Below, one piece after another: positions 18,701-27,339 of a DNA stretch of 40,319 nt (positions are counted from its first letter, which is position 1; every line of letters begins with the position of its first letter). Both the position numbers and the translations under genes were made by a program. The notes beneath the pieces are model-generated. The model saw only the letters and a program-made list of their open reading frames with translations. It was not told the DNA's origin and ran no database searches. Source of the stretch: an uncultured Granulosicoccaceae bacterium (GTDB taxonomy: Bacteria; Pseudomonadota; Gammaproteobacteria; Granulosicoccales; Granulosicoccaceae). The stretch spans positions 1-40,319 of the forward strand of contig CALLOA010000021.1 in the NCBI GenBank assembly GCA_938005265.1. Direction: 5' to 3'.

Positions 18701-21653
18701 CAACCGCAATGAGCAGGAACTGTCGTCTTTGACAGCGAAAGCCAAGCAACTCCCTGAACTTGAAAGCAAGCAGAATCAGGCTCAACAAAAAATACTTGAG
18801 TTAACCGAACAATTGGAAGTCAAGGATAAACGAGTAAGCGATTTGGAGCCGCAGGTTACACAGCTGACAGCTGAGGCTGGTAAAGTTGCTGGCTTGGAAA
18901 GCGCAAGAAACGAAGCCAATCAGAAAGTTAATAAACTGACATTGCGCGTAGACGAGTTAGATGGATTGCTAAGCCAACAAAAACAGGGATTGTCCAAACT
19001 CAGGATTGAAGCCGATAAATTGCCAGAATTACAAGGTCGGTTAAGTGATGCGCAAAGCACTATAGAGAATACTACAAAAACCAACGCTGAGCTTGAGGCG
19101 AAATTTCGGGAGCAGGAGATGCAACGGATCGTTGTTCTGAAAGAAAACGACCGGATTCCGAAATTGGTTGAGGAATTAAAGCAAAGCGAGCAAAGAATCG
19201 GAACCTTGAAGATTGATCTGCAAAACAGGGCTAACTCTGTGCAAAGCCTGGATTCTGAGCTTCAGGATTTACGCCAAAAAGTCAAAATCAGTGATGAAAA
19301 ACTCAAGGCAATACCCGAATTAAAATCAAGTCTAGAGCAGTCTGAGAAGCTGCATCAGCAGGAACTCGAGCGAATTAAATCAGAAAGGGAAAAAATTGAT
19401 AAGCGATTGCAAGCATCGGATAGTTCCCTGGCGGAAGCCAGGCAGCGATTGTTGGCTGCTGAAAAACGTTCTGATGAGCTGAGTGCTGAAGCCAAATCTG
19501 CTAAGGCAAACATACATGGTCTTGAAGATAGACTGAAGCAAGCGAACGCCCAAGTTGAAACAGGCTTGAAGGCTAAGAGCGATTTAGAAGGTGCCAATAC
19601 CGAATTAGAACAACTTGGGAATGTGGTTACATCTCTTACCGGTGAAAAGCAAGATCTTGAAAAGAAGCTTGTTGAGTACGCTGATCAGGAAGCCGAGAAT
19701 CACGATAAGATTCTGAGGCTTGAAGAGTCGGTTGCAAAATTGCAGCCCATGCGTCAGTCGTTGGAGCAATTGCAGAAGGAAAACTCTGAATTAAAGCTTA
19801 TCGCTAATCGTGTTTCCCGTTTGGAATCGGATATCAAGAAACGAGATTTGGAAATATCCCAGCTCGAAGCGGCTGCTGAGAAGAATGCGGAACGCGTAGA
19901 AGAAGGTCTTAACAGGAAAGACCATGAAATCAAAACATTAGAGTCCAAATTGTTGGCCAAAATGGATGTTGAGCGCCACTTGCAAGAATCACAGCTACGT
20001 CTTACTGAGCTTTCACAGCAGGCAAACAGGGTCTCAGCGCTGGAATCAACATTGAGAGATAAAGATACGACTATAGTAAAACTGGACAGAGAGTCTCAGG
20101 CACTCACTAATCAAATAGAGGTTTTTAGGAGTAGCAAGGAGCAATACGAAACTCAGTTGGCCGAGTTACGTAATCAGGCTGGTGCTGCGGCTGAGCTAAG
20201 AAAACAAACTGAGTCATTAAAAAACAGTTTGGAAATTGCTAATGGTGAAATTGCCAAGCTGAAAAGCCTGGAAGATAAATTACAGGTAAGTGAAGCTACA
20301 GTTAAAAATTTGCAGGATCGTAGTAGTCAACTGTCATCTGAATTGGTGGTGGCTCGTAGAGATTCAACAAAAGTTAAAGAATTAAACGGGCAATTGCAAT
20401 CATCGCAAAACCAGATTGCTTTGATACAGGACCAACACAGCGTTCTTATAAAAAAGCTGGAGGCTGAAAGCAAAAAACACAATGAGACAATAAATCGGTT
20501 GAATGTGCAGAATAAGGAGCTTTTGTCCTCTGAAAATCACGCAAAGGAGGAATTGAAGAAAGCAAAGCAAGACGCTCAGCAAGTAGCGCCTCTTGAGAGT
20601 CAGTTGCAGACACTGCAACGCAAATTTTCGCAAGCTCAGCAAGATTTTGATACCAGGCAGGAACGGTTGATTGATACAAGTGCACAGCAACAGAAAGCCG
20701 CCGACGCGAGGTTTGAACAACGGGCACAAGAGCTTGATCGACTTACCCAGCGTTTAAAAGAACTGGAATTACTGCAAAATGAAATCAATGACAAGAACGC
20801 CGAACTGACAACTGCGCGTAAGGAGTTAGATGCTGCAAAAAGTGAACTGCAGAAAGCTCAATTGTTGAAAGAAGAACTCGCTGGCACGACTAAAAAGTTA
20901 CTGGATGCGGAAAAAGAATTGCAAGGCTACGGTGAAATTCGTCTGGAACTGCAAAGTAGTAATGCTGAATTGGCGAGATTGAAAGGGCTGGTCGCCGAAC
21001 TGGAGTCATCGAAAAATCAGATCAAGTTGCTTAATCAGAATCTTGAGAAAGCGGAAAGTGAAGCCCGGAAATACCAGGAGAATGATCTTGAGTTAAGGCG
21101 ATTAAGAGGTGAGCTTGATGCAATAGAAAGTGACCGAAATAATTCAGTCACCATGATTGACCGGCTGCAGCAGAAAATTGATAGCCAACAATCAGAATCA
21201 CGGGATTTAAAAAAGCGAGTCCAAAAACTGGCTGACTATGAAGCAGATCTGGCCAGGAAAGATAAGAAAATCGATGATCTTGAAAAACGCCTACAGCAGC
21301 TTGTCGAAACGGCTAAGACTGAAAGAAAGCAGACTAAAACACAAGTACCAGAAAAAAAGCCGAAATCAAGCACTAAAGCAACGGCTTCTTCAAAAAATCA
21401 GCAACCGTTATTTAAAGCACCAAAGGAAAAAGACGATCTAAAGAAAGTTCATGGTATCGGACCTGTGATGGAGAAAACACTGAATAGTCTGGGTATTACT
21501 TCGTTCAAGCAAATTGCCAACTTCAAAAAAGCAGATATTCAACGCGTAACTGATGCGATAGCCACGTTCCCTGACAGGATTGAGCGTGATGACTGGGTTG
21601 GAGGGGCGCGTAAGGAATATCGCAAAAAGTACGGTAAGAGTCATACAAGCTAG
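15792..21653 (+). CDS. Giant membrane-anchored coiled-coil protein with C-terminal helix-hairpin-helix domain
   Basis: From ATG 15792 the product is about 1953 residues. The frame is open back to 15723, but AGAGGAG at 15775-15781 and the hydrophobic N-terminus favour 15792. Residues 3-23 are one membrane segment (LGLLLALLIGGIIGWLI) followed by Arg/Lys-rich sequence, predicting a cytoplasmic C-terminal side. Residues ~90-1840 are nearly continuous heptad-type coiled coil rich in E, K, Q and L, and I found no Cys. At ~835-1104 there are three tandem 90-residue repeats. A Lys/Ser/Pro linker (~1842-1880) leads to a domain from ~1881 with DDLKKVHGIGPVMEKTLNSL and DRIERDDWVGGA. This resembles the helix-hairpin-helix domain of COG3743 (predicted flap-endonuclease-like). 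Such motifs usually bind DNA non-specifically. Role unknown: a membrane-DNA tether is an inference. It lies alone after rplQ with its own candidate promoter. Confidence 0.9.
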   Translation: MVELGLLLALLIGGIIGWLIKSWFSQRERVNERREQQRRQLSMKTAQSHSHGSRSETDMEHDATLAISDDDFYNERESQEYASAANPSVKVTALESKLAQVEDDYNDLTQSFSIKDSEIDELYQIASRVKPLEFELAKSNAEVHRLSSLYNQLKSQTNSQVPQANKVVDGSMARENRVEQLEMQLEQARLELEGFRNDQTVSLAAFSPASDTRDEELDELYREASRIKPLEMELKHRNTEIEELKQQLEASRDNRATTNALSNNNEDRVHALQAEIEDLKLANTELLEDRDAREGRVLDLQNDLAEMNDLSTASKQDQVGIEEEIEFLKEGLRTRDIDIEALRARLEKASEVEGELGELRSELQESRLLAARLDESEIRLQEFDTALQKIDRLEAEAESSNDLILSLKEEVADHQQQVELLSKELRFSEEVIAESEKSATEKLEAANMLDLEVGNLRELENQQKSRILHLESVISEFEVEKTSLLAKVDSEKSALKSLEEMRMADLEASSGELTKLNRELEEAKAISDESKKIQQRQGLEIEAHLAKTKEFEQQIAELSEKLEVSYEENRVKHVELDSANQELKKLPELEEAIRSAADRNDELTKQVDGLRSKEHQLEQQEALTTDLRQQLEARDKALSELQARLTESDQNVSRLQPLVSQVSELDAKLQESDQRVSTLKLQSDQVPSLQQQIQGTTEELKSVRQQLGEAKQFQIKLHEAEKDLAAKDQALIQHQERIKELEIESAKISPLQQQLEGLGNDVTKLQQRNRETEGERDALQNTLSEKDQVLKERSLQIGRLESEAEKVAALQKDNSRKNEEVAALTKQLEQKSQLVGRLEPQVNKLKVEADKVSDLQSAKTQTEQKVVQLTAQLEEKAQLLNRHERQMTNLTLKADQLPALENKHNEAQEKISELSKEVEGKSKVIGSLEAQVNKLKVEADKVSGLQSDKNQSVQKVKQLTSQLEEKTQIINRNEQELSSLTAKAKQLPELESKQNQAQQKILELTEQLEVKDKRVSDLEPQVTQLTAEAGKVAGLESARNEANQKVNKLTLRVDELDGLLSQQKQGLSKLRIEADKLPELQGRLSDAQSTIENTTKTNAELEAKFREQEMQRIVVLKENDRIPKLVEELKQSEQRIGTLKIDLQNRANSVQSLDSELQDLRQKVKISDEKLKAIPELKSSLEQSEKLHQQELERIKSEREKIDKRLQASDSSLAEARQRLLAAEKRSDELSAEAKSAKANIHGLEDRLKQANAQVETGLKAKSDLEGANTELEQLGNVVTSLTGEKQDLEKKLVEYADQEAENHDKILRLEESVAKLQPMRQSLEQLQKENSELKLIANRVSRLESDIKKRDLEISQLEAAAEKNAERVEEGLNRKDHEIKTLESKLLAKMDVERHLQESQLRLTELSQQANRVSALESTLRDKDTTIVKLDRESQALTNQIEVFRSSKEQYETQLAELRNQAGAAAELRKQTESLKNSLEIANGEIAKLKSLEDKLQVSEATVKNLQDRSSQLSSELVVARRDSTKVKELNGQLQSSQNQIALIQDQHSVLIKKLEAESKKHNETINRLNVQNKELLSSENHAKEELKKAKQDAQQVAPLESQLQTLQRKFSQAQQDFDTRQERLIDTSAQQQKAADARFEQRAQELDRLTQRLKELELLQNEINDKNAELTTARKELDAAKSELQKAQLLKEELAGTTKKLLDAEKELQGYGEIRLELQSSNAELARLKGLVAELESSKNQIKLLNQNLEKAESEARKYQENDLELRRLRGELDAIESDRNNSVTMIDRLQQKIDSQQSESRDLKKRVQKLADYEADLARKDKKIDDLEKRLQQLVETAKTERKQTKTQVPEKKPKSSTKATASSKNQQPLFKAPKEKDDLKKVHGIGPVMEKTLNSLGITSFKQIANFKKADIQRVTDAIATFPDRIERDDWVGGARKEYRKKYGKSHTS
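18294..19103 (+). repeat. Three tandem 270-bp (90-residue) repeats within the coiled-coil gene
   Basis: Repeats start at 18294, 18564 and 18834. Copies 1 and 2 share 56 of 90 residues by hand count, including EAQVNKLKVEADKVS-type sequence and the QLTxQLEEK block. Copy 3 is more diverged (EPQVTQLTAEAGKVAGLES). Units have no gaps relative to each other, consistent with duplication of a coiled-coil block. Confidence 0.85.
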
Positions 21654-21744
21654 CTTGTTGCGGTAAATACCTGCTTACCTGTCCAACTTGTTGCCTGTGC
21701 CAAAATATTTTTTGTCAGTACCGAGGAGATTCGCTTGCGACGCG

Positions 21745-21803
21745 TGGTTCAGTGACACATGGTTCAGTGACTATGGTTCAGTGGCACATGGTTCAGTGGC
21801 GCT
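21745..21803 (+). repeat. 15-bp tandem repeat, four copies
   Basis: TGGTTCAGTG(A/G)C(A/T/G)(C/A)(A/T)-type units lie at 21745-21759, 21760-21773 (14 bp), 21774-21788 and 21789-21803. The constant core is TGGTTCAGTG. The array sits in the 197-bp gap between the converging coiled-coil and response-regulator genes; I see no terminator there. Confidence 0.85.
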
Positions 21804-21850
21804 TGGAGCATAAAGATTTTAGCTATCAATTGTGTTTTAAGACAATCAGA

Positions 21851-22504
21851 TCAGTTGTCAGTAACTGGATTTTCTATTAGCCCACGACTCTGCGCTTCAC
21901 GAATACAGGAAGTCCGGTTGTGCACACCAAACGATCTGAATATGTGGGAAGTGTGATACTTGACTGTTGCCTCACTGATTTCCATCAACTGAGCGATTTG
22001 CTTGTTCGAGTTACCAGCTGCAATCAGCTGTAACACTTCGAGCTGCCTTGGTCCAAGTGCCGCAGAGTCAGATGAGGAAGCACGTTTCATCGCCTGTGGC
22101 TTTGTGCTCGCAGCTTCGAGGTTGCGTGGTTGATATTTTTGGCCATGCAGAACTTTCTTTAAGGCTGCCAGCATTTCTGAACCGGGTAAAGATTTTTGAA
22201 TGAAACCCGATGCTCCCTGATCGAGTGCAGCTTGTGCAACCTTGGCGTTTTCTGTGCTGCTAATAATGACGATGGGGGAGGTGACCTGGCGCTGTTTCAA
22301 TCCGTGAAGAAAGCCCAGGCCATCTATGCCCGGCATGTAAATGTCCGATAGAATCAAGTCGAAATCACGGCCTTCGTCGACAACTCCCAGAGCATGCTGG
22401 GTGGTATAGCAAATGGTAATATCAACCTCCTCAGCCAGATCTTGCAACATGATTGCCATGGCATCCGCCACCAGGCGGTGATCATCAACAAGTAATATCT
22501 TCAT
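21851..22504 (-). CDS. Orphan NarL/FixJ-type response regulator
   Basis: A 217-residue two-domain regulator. The receiver domain (1-120) has the acidic pair Asp7-Asp8, the phospho-acceptor Asp54 in LILSDIYMPG, Ser82/Ser83 (IISST) and Lys104 (GFIQKSLPG). After a linker rich in Ser and Ala, the LuxR-type helix-turn-helix spans about 150-212 (LGPRQLEVLQLIAAGNSNKQ, then EATVKYHTSHIF). It is expected to be a cytoplasmic DNA-binding transcription factor activated by phosphorylation. No histidine kinase lies beside it, so the partner and signal are unknown. The ATG ends at 22504 with only a weak AGGA upstream. The gene is isolated by about 1 kb from uvrA. Confidence 0.95.
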   Translation of the reverse strand: MKILLVDDHRLVADAMAIMLQDLAEEVDITICYTTQHALGVVDEGRDFDLILSDIYMPGIDGLGFLHGLKQRQVTSPIVIISSTENAKVAQAALDQGASGFIQKSLPGSEMLAALKKVLHGQKYQPRNLEAASTKPQAMKRASSSDSAALGPRQLEVLQLIAAGNSNKQIAQLMEISEATVKYHTSHIFRSFGVHNRTSCIREAQSRGLIENPVTDN

Positions 22505-22959
22505 TAACTCAACTTTTCCTTGTTATAGTTATTTGGCATTGGGAGAAACGTTGGGCATATTCAATTTCAATGTATTTACAGCTGCCTTGAGTGCTTGTAT
22601 GAGAAAGTAGTTTCTGGATAACAATAAAACATATTTTTTCTCAAAATACCGCATACTCCGTTCGGTGCTAATTCCCGTCATTTTACCCTAGTGATTGTTC
22701 CAAACTGCCATAAGTATCTGAAAACAGCGGCTATAAGATACTTCCGACCACTTACTTTAACTGGAAAATTTATTCAATTGGCACTGATTTCAAGCTGACT
22801 AGACTAAAGGATAGTTTGTAATAATACCCGTAGTTGTTATCATTTTTTTACAGTTTGAAGGGAAGGATTCCCGCATTGGTTCAAACGCACTGGTTCAAAC
22901 TACAGGCACAAGACACAAGGTAGGCCGCACCGTCAGGGACTTGATCGACAGGGACTTCA

Positions 22960-22980
22960 CTGCCAAAAGCTTTTTGGCAG
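22960..22980. other. Perfect 9-bp hairpin
   Basis: CTGCCAAAA (22960-22968) pairs perfectly with TTTTGGCAG (22972-22980) around GCT. No T-run follows on either strand beyond the stem, so it is not a standard terminator. Confidence 0.65.
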
Positions 22981-23112
22981 CGCTTATTCGAAGCAAAGAG
23001 GGATTTTCATGTGCATTTTTGTGTGGTAGGTAACTATTTTGAATCAATCCAGCAGGAATTGCTGGTCAAACTGGATTAAAAAAGGACGGCGAAGGGATAT
23101 CGATTGATACAG

Positions 23113-23148
23113 TGATCAGGAAGTTACCGTAATAGCGGTAACAGATCA
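23113..23148. other. Extended imperfect hairpin
   Basis: Inner arms GTTACCG (23123-23129) and CGGTAAC (23136-23142) pair perfectly around a 6-nt loop. Outer arms TGATC (23113-23117) and GATCA (23144-23148) also pair across a small internal loop. Confidence 0.6.
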
Positions 23149-23325
23149 GTGGGCAGGAAGCCCAAGGGGAAAGTAAATGTTCAACTCTGTTGTTAATGGC
23201 TTTTACGGGATTTGATCTGGTTCAAGCTTTGGGAAGTTAGAACTTAGGGAAACAACGAGATTGAACAACAGACATGGAAAGGGATGACAGGGATGTTTTT
23301 TTCTCTTTATAGAACCTGGTTTACC

Positions 23326-23380
23326 AGTCCTGTATAGCTAGCCCTGTGATGCTGGCTGCCATGTGCAGAACATCAGGACT
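23326..23380. other. Possible three-way-junction RNA fold
   Basis: AGTCCTG (23326-23332) pairs with CAGGACT (23374-23380). Inside lie two small arms: AGCC (23340-23343) with GGCT (23354-23357), and ATGT (23361-23364) with ACAT (23370-23373), the latter stacking directly on the closing stem. The arms are short, so chance cannot be excluded. Confidence 0.35.
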
Positions 23381-23420
23381 AGCAAATACAAAACCAGCAA
23401 GTTACACCTAGCCTGCCGTT

Positions 23421-23475
23421 AATCACTTGCAAATCACTTGCAAATCACTTGCAAATCACTGGCAAACCACTTGCA
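23421..23475 (-). repeat. 11-bp tandem repeat, five copies, downstream of uvrA
   Basis: AATCACTTGCA occurs at 23421-23431, 23432-23442 and 23443-23453. AATCACTGGCA (23454-23464) and AACCACTTGCA (23465-23475) are one-mismatch copies. The array begins 24 bp past the uvrA stop. The 11-bp period is close to one DNA helical turn, so the units face the same side of the helix. Confidence 0.9.
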
Positions 23476-23498
23476 GCTAGCGACTTTAGTATTTCTTC

Positions 23499-26465
23499 CT
23501 ACGTGGCTTCTGTCATATATGACGCCAGGTACTGACCCGTATAGGATTCACTACAGCTGACAATGTCTGCGGGTGGACCACTCGCTACAATCTGTCCGCC
23601 GCCATCGCCACCCTCCGGGCCCAGATCAATTATCCAGTCTGCTGTTTTAATCACATCCAGATTATGCTCGATTACCAAAATGGTATTGCCTTGATCACGG
23701 AGTCGGTGCAACACGCTTAACAGCATTCGTACATCATGGAAATGTAATCCCGTCGTTGGTTCATCAAGAATATAGAGCGTATTACCCGTATCTCTTTTCG
23801 AAAGCTCGCGCGATAGTTTGATACGTTGTGCCTCGCCACCTGACAGTGTCGTTGCATTTTGCCCAAGCGTGATATAGGTGAGACCCACGTCGAGCAAAGT
23901 TTCCAGCTTGCGGGCAATGACAGGAACTGCAGAGAAAAAATCCAGTGCTTCCTCAACAGTCATTTCAAGCGTTTCGTGAATATTTTTACCTTTATATCTG
24001 ATTTCCAGAGTTTCGCGGTTATAGCGTTCGCCTTCACAGACATCACAAGGTACATAGACATCAGCAAGAAAATGCATTTCCACCTTGATAAGGCCGTCTC
24101 CCTGGCAGGCTTCACAGCGCCCACCTTTGACGTTAAAGCTGAAACGCCCTGATTTGTAGCCACGTGAGCGCGCCTCCTTGGTTCCTGCAAAGAGTTCTCT
24201 TATTGCGGTGAAGATACCTGTGTAGGTAGCAGGATTAGAACGTGGTGTGCGGCCTATAGGGCTTTGATCGATTGCCACGACTTTGTCTATGGCATCCAGG
24301 CCTTCGAATTTCTCCAACGGTGCAACTTCACGTTTGGAACCGTTCAAGTGACGTGACACATAGCTGTAGAGTGTGCCATTGACGAGCGTGGATTTTCCGG
24401 AGCCTGAAACACCTGTGACGCAAGTTAGCAGGCCCAGTGGGATTTTAACATCAACCGTTTTAAGGTTGTTACCGCTCGCTCCTGTTAGTTCCAGCCATTT
24501 TTCACCCGGTTTGGTCGGTTCTCCGAATTCGATTTTTTCAGCACCGGTAAGGAATCGGCCAGTGATGGAATCCTCGCATGCCAAGATGTCTTCGAGTGTA
24601 CCACTGGCTACGATTTCGCCCCCGTGTTCACCTGCGCCGGGTCCGATATCAACTATGTAGTCGGCAGAAGAAATCGCGTCCTTGTCGTGTTCGACCACAA
24701 TAACGGTATTACCCAGGTTGCGAAGATAGTCCAGAGTGGCCAGCAGTTTATCGTTATCTCTCTGATGTAAACCTATGGAGGGTTCATCGAGAACGTACAT
24801 TACACCGGTCAGGCCAGCACCAATTTGACTGGCCAGGCGGATTCGCTGCGCCTCCCCGCCGGAGAGTGAATCAGCACCACGGTCCAGAGTCAGGTAATCA
24901 AGACCGACATTGATAAGGAATTGAAGTCGCTGACGTATTTCCACCAGTATCTTTTCTGCTACCTGTTCTCTTTGCCCGCTCAGTTCAAGATTCGATAACT
25001 TCTCACTCGCTTTGCTGATAGACAATGCAGATATTTCGGGCAGCGATGTTTTACTGATCAGAACATGGCGTATAGCTTCGTTCAGACGAGCACCCATGCA
25101 GGCCTTACAAGAAGCGATTGACATCAGTTTCGATAATTCTTCGCGCACTGCGGCTGAACTGGTTTCACGGTAGCGTCGTTCCATGTTCGGCAGGATGCCT
25201 TCAAAAGAGTGGTTTTGGATGCGAGAGCTATTGCCTTTTTCGCTCAGATAGACAAACTCGATTTCTTCAGTACCGCTCCCGTAGAGCACCACATTCTGGA
25301 ATTTATCAGGCAACTCGCTGAAGGGTGTTTCTACATCGGTTTTATAGTGTTTTGCGAGGCACTGAATCATTTGGAAATAGTAGGTGGTGCGGCGATCCCA
25401 GCCACGAATGGCACCTCCGGCAAGACTTAATTCGCGGCTGGTAATAACTCGCTCGGCATCGAAAAATTGCTGAATTCCCAAGCCATCGCAGCTCGGACAT
25501 GCACCGTGCGGACTATTGAATGAAAAACTGCGGGGCTCAAGCGGTGCTACGGAGTAACCACATTGTTTGCAGGCAAAACGTGTTGAAAACAACAAGTCAC
25601 CAACCTGGGCATCAGCATCGCGCATCGGAGCAACAATAGCTGTTTCATCACCCAGACGGACTGCAGTTTCCAATGAATCGGCAAGCCTCATTTGAATGTC
25701 TTCACGAATTTTGAAGCGATCGATCACGACTTCAATAGTATGTTTTCGTTTGCCATCAAGTGCCTGCAGCCCATCCAGCTCGACTGTTTCACCATTGATA
25801 CGCGCACGCAAATATCCTTGCGCTCTCAGGGATTCGAGGGTTTTGTTGTGGTCGCCCTTACGCTCACTGACAATCGGTGCCAACAGCATTACCGCAAGAC
25901 CTTCCGGTAACTGCATTACGAGATCAACCATTTGTGTAATTGTCTGTGCCGAGAGTTCTTCGCCATGATGAGGGCAGGTGGGTGTGCCTACCCGGGCAAA
26001 CAACAAGCGTAGATAATCATTTATTTCAGTAATGGTTCCGACGGTTGAGCGCGGATTATGAGAGGTGGATTTCTGTTCTATGGAAATTGCTGGCGACAAG
26101 CCGTTGATATGGTCAACATCCGGTTTATCCATAACGGACAGGAACTGCCTGGCATAGGCAGACAATGATTCAACATAGCGTCGTTGCCCTTCGGCGAAAA
26201 TGGTATCGAAGGCCAGCGAAGATTTCCCCGAACCCGACAACCCGGTGATTACGATCAAGCTGTTTCGTGGTAGATCAATATCAATATTTTTAAGATTGTG
26301 AGTACGAGCGCCGCGCACTTCTATCCAGCGGTTCGCATCAATCACCGGCTGGCCCGTCAAATCAGTTGTTACCGATGTACCACTCGCCTTAGCCTTTTTG
26401 CGGCCCGGCTTTTTTGATGGTGACGCTTGCTTTGCCCCATTATTGTTTTTCGCAAACTGCGACAT
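23499..26465 (-). CDS. uvrA: Excinuclease ABC subunit A
   Basis: UvrA is the damage-recognition ATPase of nucleotide excision repair and loads UvrB. The 988-residue protein has two ABC modules. The first has Walker A GLSGSGKS at 75-82, a zinc module (CKQCGY ... CPSCDG), signature [13 protein letters not shown] and Walker [11 protein letters not shown]. The second has [10 protein letters not shown], zinc module CEACQGDG ... CDVCEG, signature [15 protein letters not shown] and [11 protein letters not shown]. coli UvrA has 940 residues. The excess is largely an N-terminal extension of about 45 residues rich in Lys and Ser ([12 protein letters not shown]), not part of the core fold. It is divergent from ssb, as in E. 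coli. Confidence 0.98.
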   Translation of the reverse strand: MSQFAKNNNGAKQASPSKKPGRKKAKASGTSVTTDLTGQPVIDANRWIEVRGARTHNLKNIDIDLPRNSLIVITGLSGSGKSSLAFDTIFAEGQRRYVESLSAYARQFLSVMDKPDVDHINGLSPAISIEQKSTSHNPRSTVGTITEINDYLRLLFARVGTPTCPHHGEELSAQTITQMVDLVMQLPEGLAVMLLAPIVSERKGDHNKTLESLRAQGYLRARINGETVELDGLQALDGKRKHTIEVVIDRFKIREDIQMRLADSLETAVRLGDETAIVAPMRDADAQVGDLLFSTRFACKQCGYSVAPLEPRSFSFNSPHGACPSCDGLGIQQFFDAERVITSRELSLAGGAIRGWDRRTTYYFQMIQCLAKHYKTDVETPFSELPDKFQNVVLYGSGTEEIEFVYLSEKGNSSRIQNHSFEGILPNMERRYRETSSAAVREELSKLMSIASCKACMGARLNEAIRHVLISKTSLPEISALSISKASEKLSNLELSGQREQVAEKILVEIRQRLQFLINVGLDYLTLDRGADSLSGGEAQRIRLASQIGAGLTGVMYVLDEPSIGLHQRDNDKLLATLDYLRNLGNTVIVVEHDKDAISSADYIVDIGPGAGEHGGEIVASGTLEDILACEDSITGRFLTGAEKIEFGEPTKPGEKWLELTGASGNNLKTVDVKIPLGLLTCVTGVSGSGKSTLVNGTLYSYVSRHLNGSKREVAPLEKFEGLDAIDKVVAIDQSPIGRTPRSNPATYTGIFTAIRELFAGTKEARSRGYKSGRFSFNVKGGRCEACQGDGLIKVEMHFLADVYVPCDVCEGERYNRETLEIRYKGKNIHETLEMTVEEALDFFSAVPVIARKLETLLDVGLTYITLGQNATTLSGGEAQRIKLSRELSKRDTGNTLYILDEPTTGLHFHDVRMLLSVLHRLRDQGNTILVIEHNLDVIKTADWIIDLGPEGGDGGGQIVASGPPADIVSCSESYTGQYLASYMTEAT

Positions 26466-26811
26466 CTTGTTCCGACAGGCCTATAGGCCGATAGGTTGAT
26501 TAAAGTTAGCCGAACATAATAGCCCTATGCTCCGGGACAGGCAAAATTCAGCTGTATTGTGACTGAGAATGTCGAATAACGGTTCTGTCAGATCAATGGG
26601 CGATGACACAGCTGTCGGCCCCCCCCCTGCCAATGAGGTCTGTCGGTCAGGATTTGTGCCATTTACCTATGGGCCTGGCTCCATTGTCTGCCATTGTCAG
26701 CTGAAGTCGCAGAAAATCCGTTGCAGCTAAGCCAAGCTGGTGTAAATCGGTTAAAATTACGCTTTACAGAAGGCGCGGGACGGAACCTGCACCAGAGCAT
26801 TGGAGAACAAC
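26466..26811. promoter_or_regulatory. Divergent uvrA-ssb control region
   Basis: This 346-bp region must hold promoters for both genes. A TAAAAT at 26752-26757 could be a -10 for ssb but lacks a good -35 at the right distance. A run of nine C lies at 26619-26627. I could not find a convincing LexA-type box (CTGT-N8-ACAG). The closest site, CTGTATTGTGACTGAG near 26552, keeps only one half. The ssb ribosome-binding site GGAG is at 26802-26805. Confidence 0.5.
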
Positions 26812-27339
26812 ATGGCTAGAGGTATCAACAAGGTAATCCTGGTAGGGAATCTGGGGGCCGATCCTGAAGTGCGTTACATGCCGAACGGAGGTGCTGTAGC
26901 TTCGCTCAGCCTTGCCACTTCGGAAAGCTGGACAGATAAAAACACGGGCCAGCGCCAGGAACGTACCGAGTGGCACCGCGTGACGCTATTCAACCGTCTT
27001 GGCGAGATTGCTGCCGAGTACTGCCGCAAGGGTTCGCAGGTTTACATAGAAGGCTCCATCCGTACGGAAAAGTACCAGGACAAGAATACCGGTGAAGATC
27101 GTTACTCTACCAAGGTCATTGCCCGTGAATTACAACTGTTGGGTGGTCGCATGGACGGGCAAAATCAGGGGCAGGCTGGCGGTTATGCTCAACAACAGGC
27201 GCAACAACAGGGCCAGGGTGGAGGAAACAATTATGCGCCACCACCTGCGCAAGCTGCGCCAGGCCGTCCGGCTCCACAGGGTGCTCCGCAAGCGGCGGCG
27301 GCCGGTAACGAACCCTTTGACGATGATATCCCTTTCTGA
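26812..27339 (+). CDS. ssb: Single-stranded DNA-binding protein
   Basis: SSB coats single-stranded DNA in replication, repair and recombination and recruits partners through its C-terminal tip. Start at ATG 26812 ([20 protein letters not shown]) with GGAG at 26802-26805 gives 175 residues. A TTG at 26800 would add four residues and is not preferred. The OB fold covers about 1-110, including [18 protein letters not shown] and [18 protein letters not shown] Gln/Gly/Pro/Ala-rich linker follows, and the protein ends in the canonical acidic tip DDDIPF. Confidence 0.98.
   Translation: MARGINKVILVGNLGADPEVRYMPNGGAVASLSLATSESWTDKNTGQRQERTEWHRVTLFNRLGEIAAEYCRKGSQVYIEGSIRTEKYQDKNTGEDRYSTKVIARELQLLGGRMDGQNQGQAGGYAQQQAQQQGQGGGNNYAPPPAQAAPGRPAPQGAPQAAAAGNEPFDDDIPF

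Larger units (their letters stand above)
22505..23498. other. Gene-free region of about 1 kb with several hairpins
   Basis: No coding frame of note lies between uvrA and the response regulator, both on the minus strand. The stretch contains a perfect 21-nt hairpin (22960-22980), a two-part stem (23113-23148), a three-way-junction-like fold (23326-23380) and an 11-bp x5 tandem repeat (23421-23475). TGGTTCAAAC-type sequence occurs twice around 22878-22900. The density of foldable elements suggests an untranslated RNA or a long 3' region. No known RNA family is recognised. Confidence 0.5.

Noticed and set aside
23421..23475. CRISPR array
   Set aside because: The 11-bp units are directly adjacent with no spacers, so it is a simple tandem repeat.
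26619..26627. Run of nine C as a phase-variation tract
   Set aside because: It lies in the uvrA-ssb spacer, well away from either start codon, and a single tract gives no support for switching.
26466..26811. LexA (SOS) box between uvrA and ssb
   Set aside because: No CTGT-N8-ACAG site is present; the nearest candidate keeps only one half-site.
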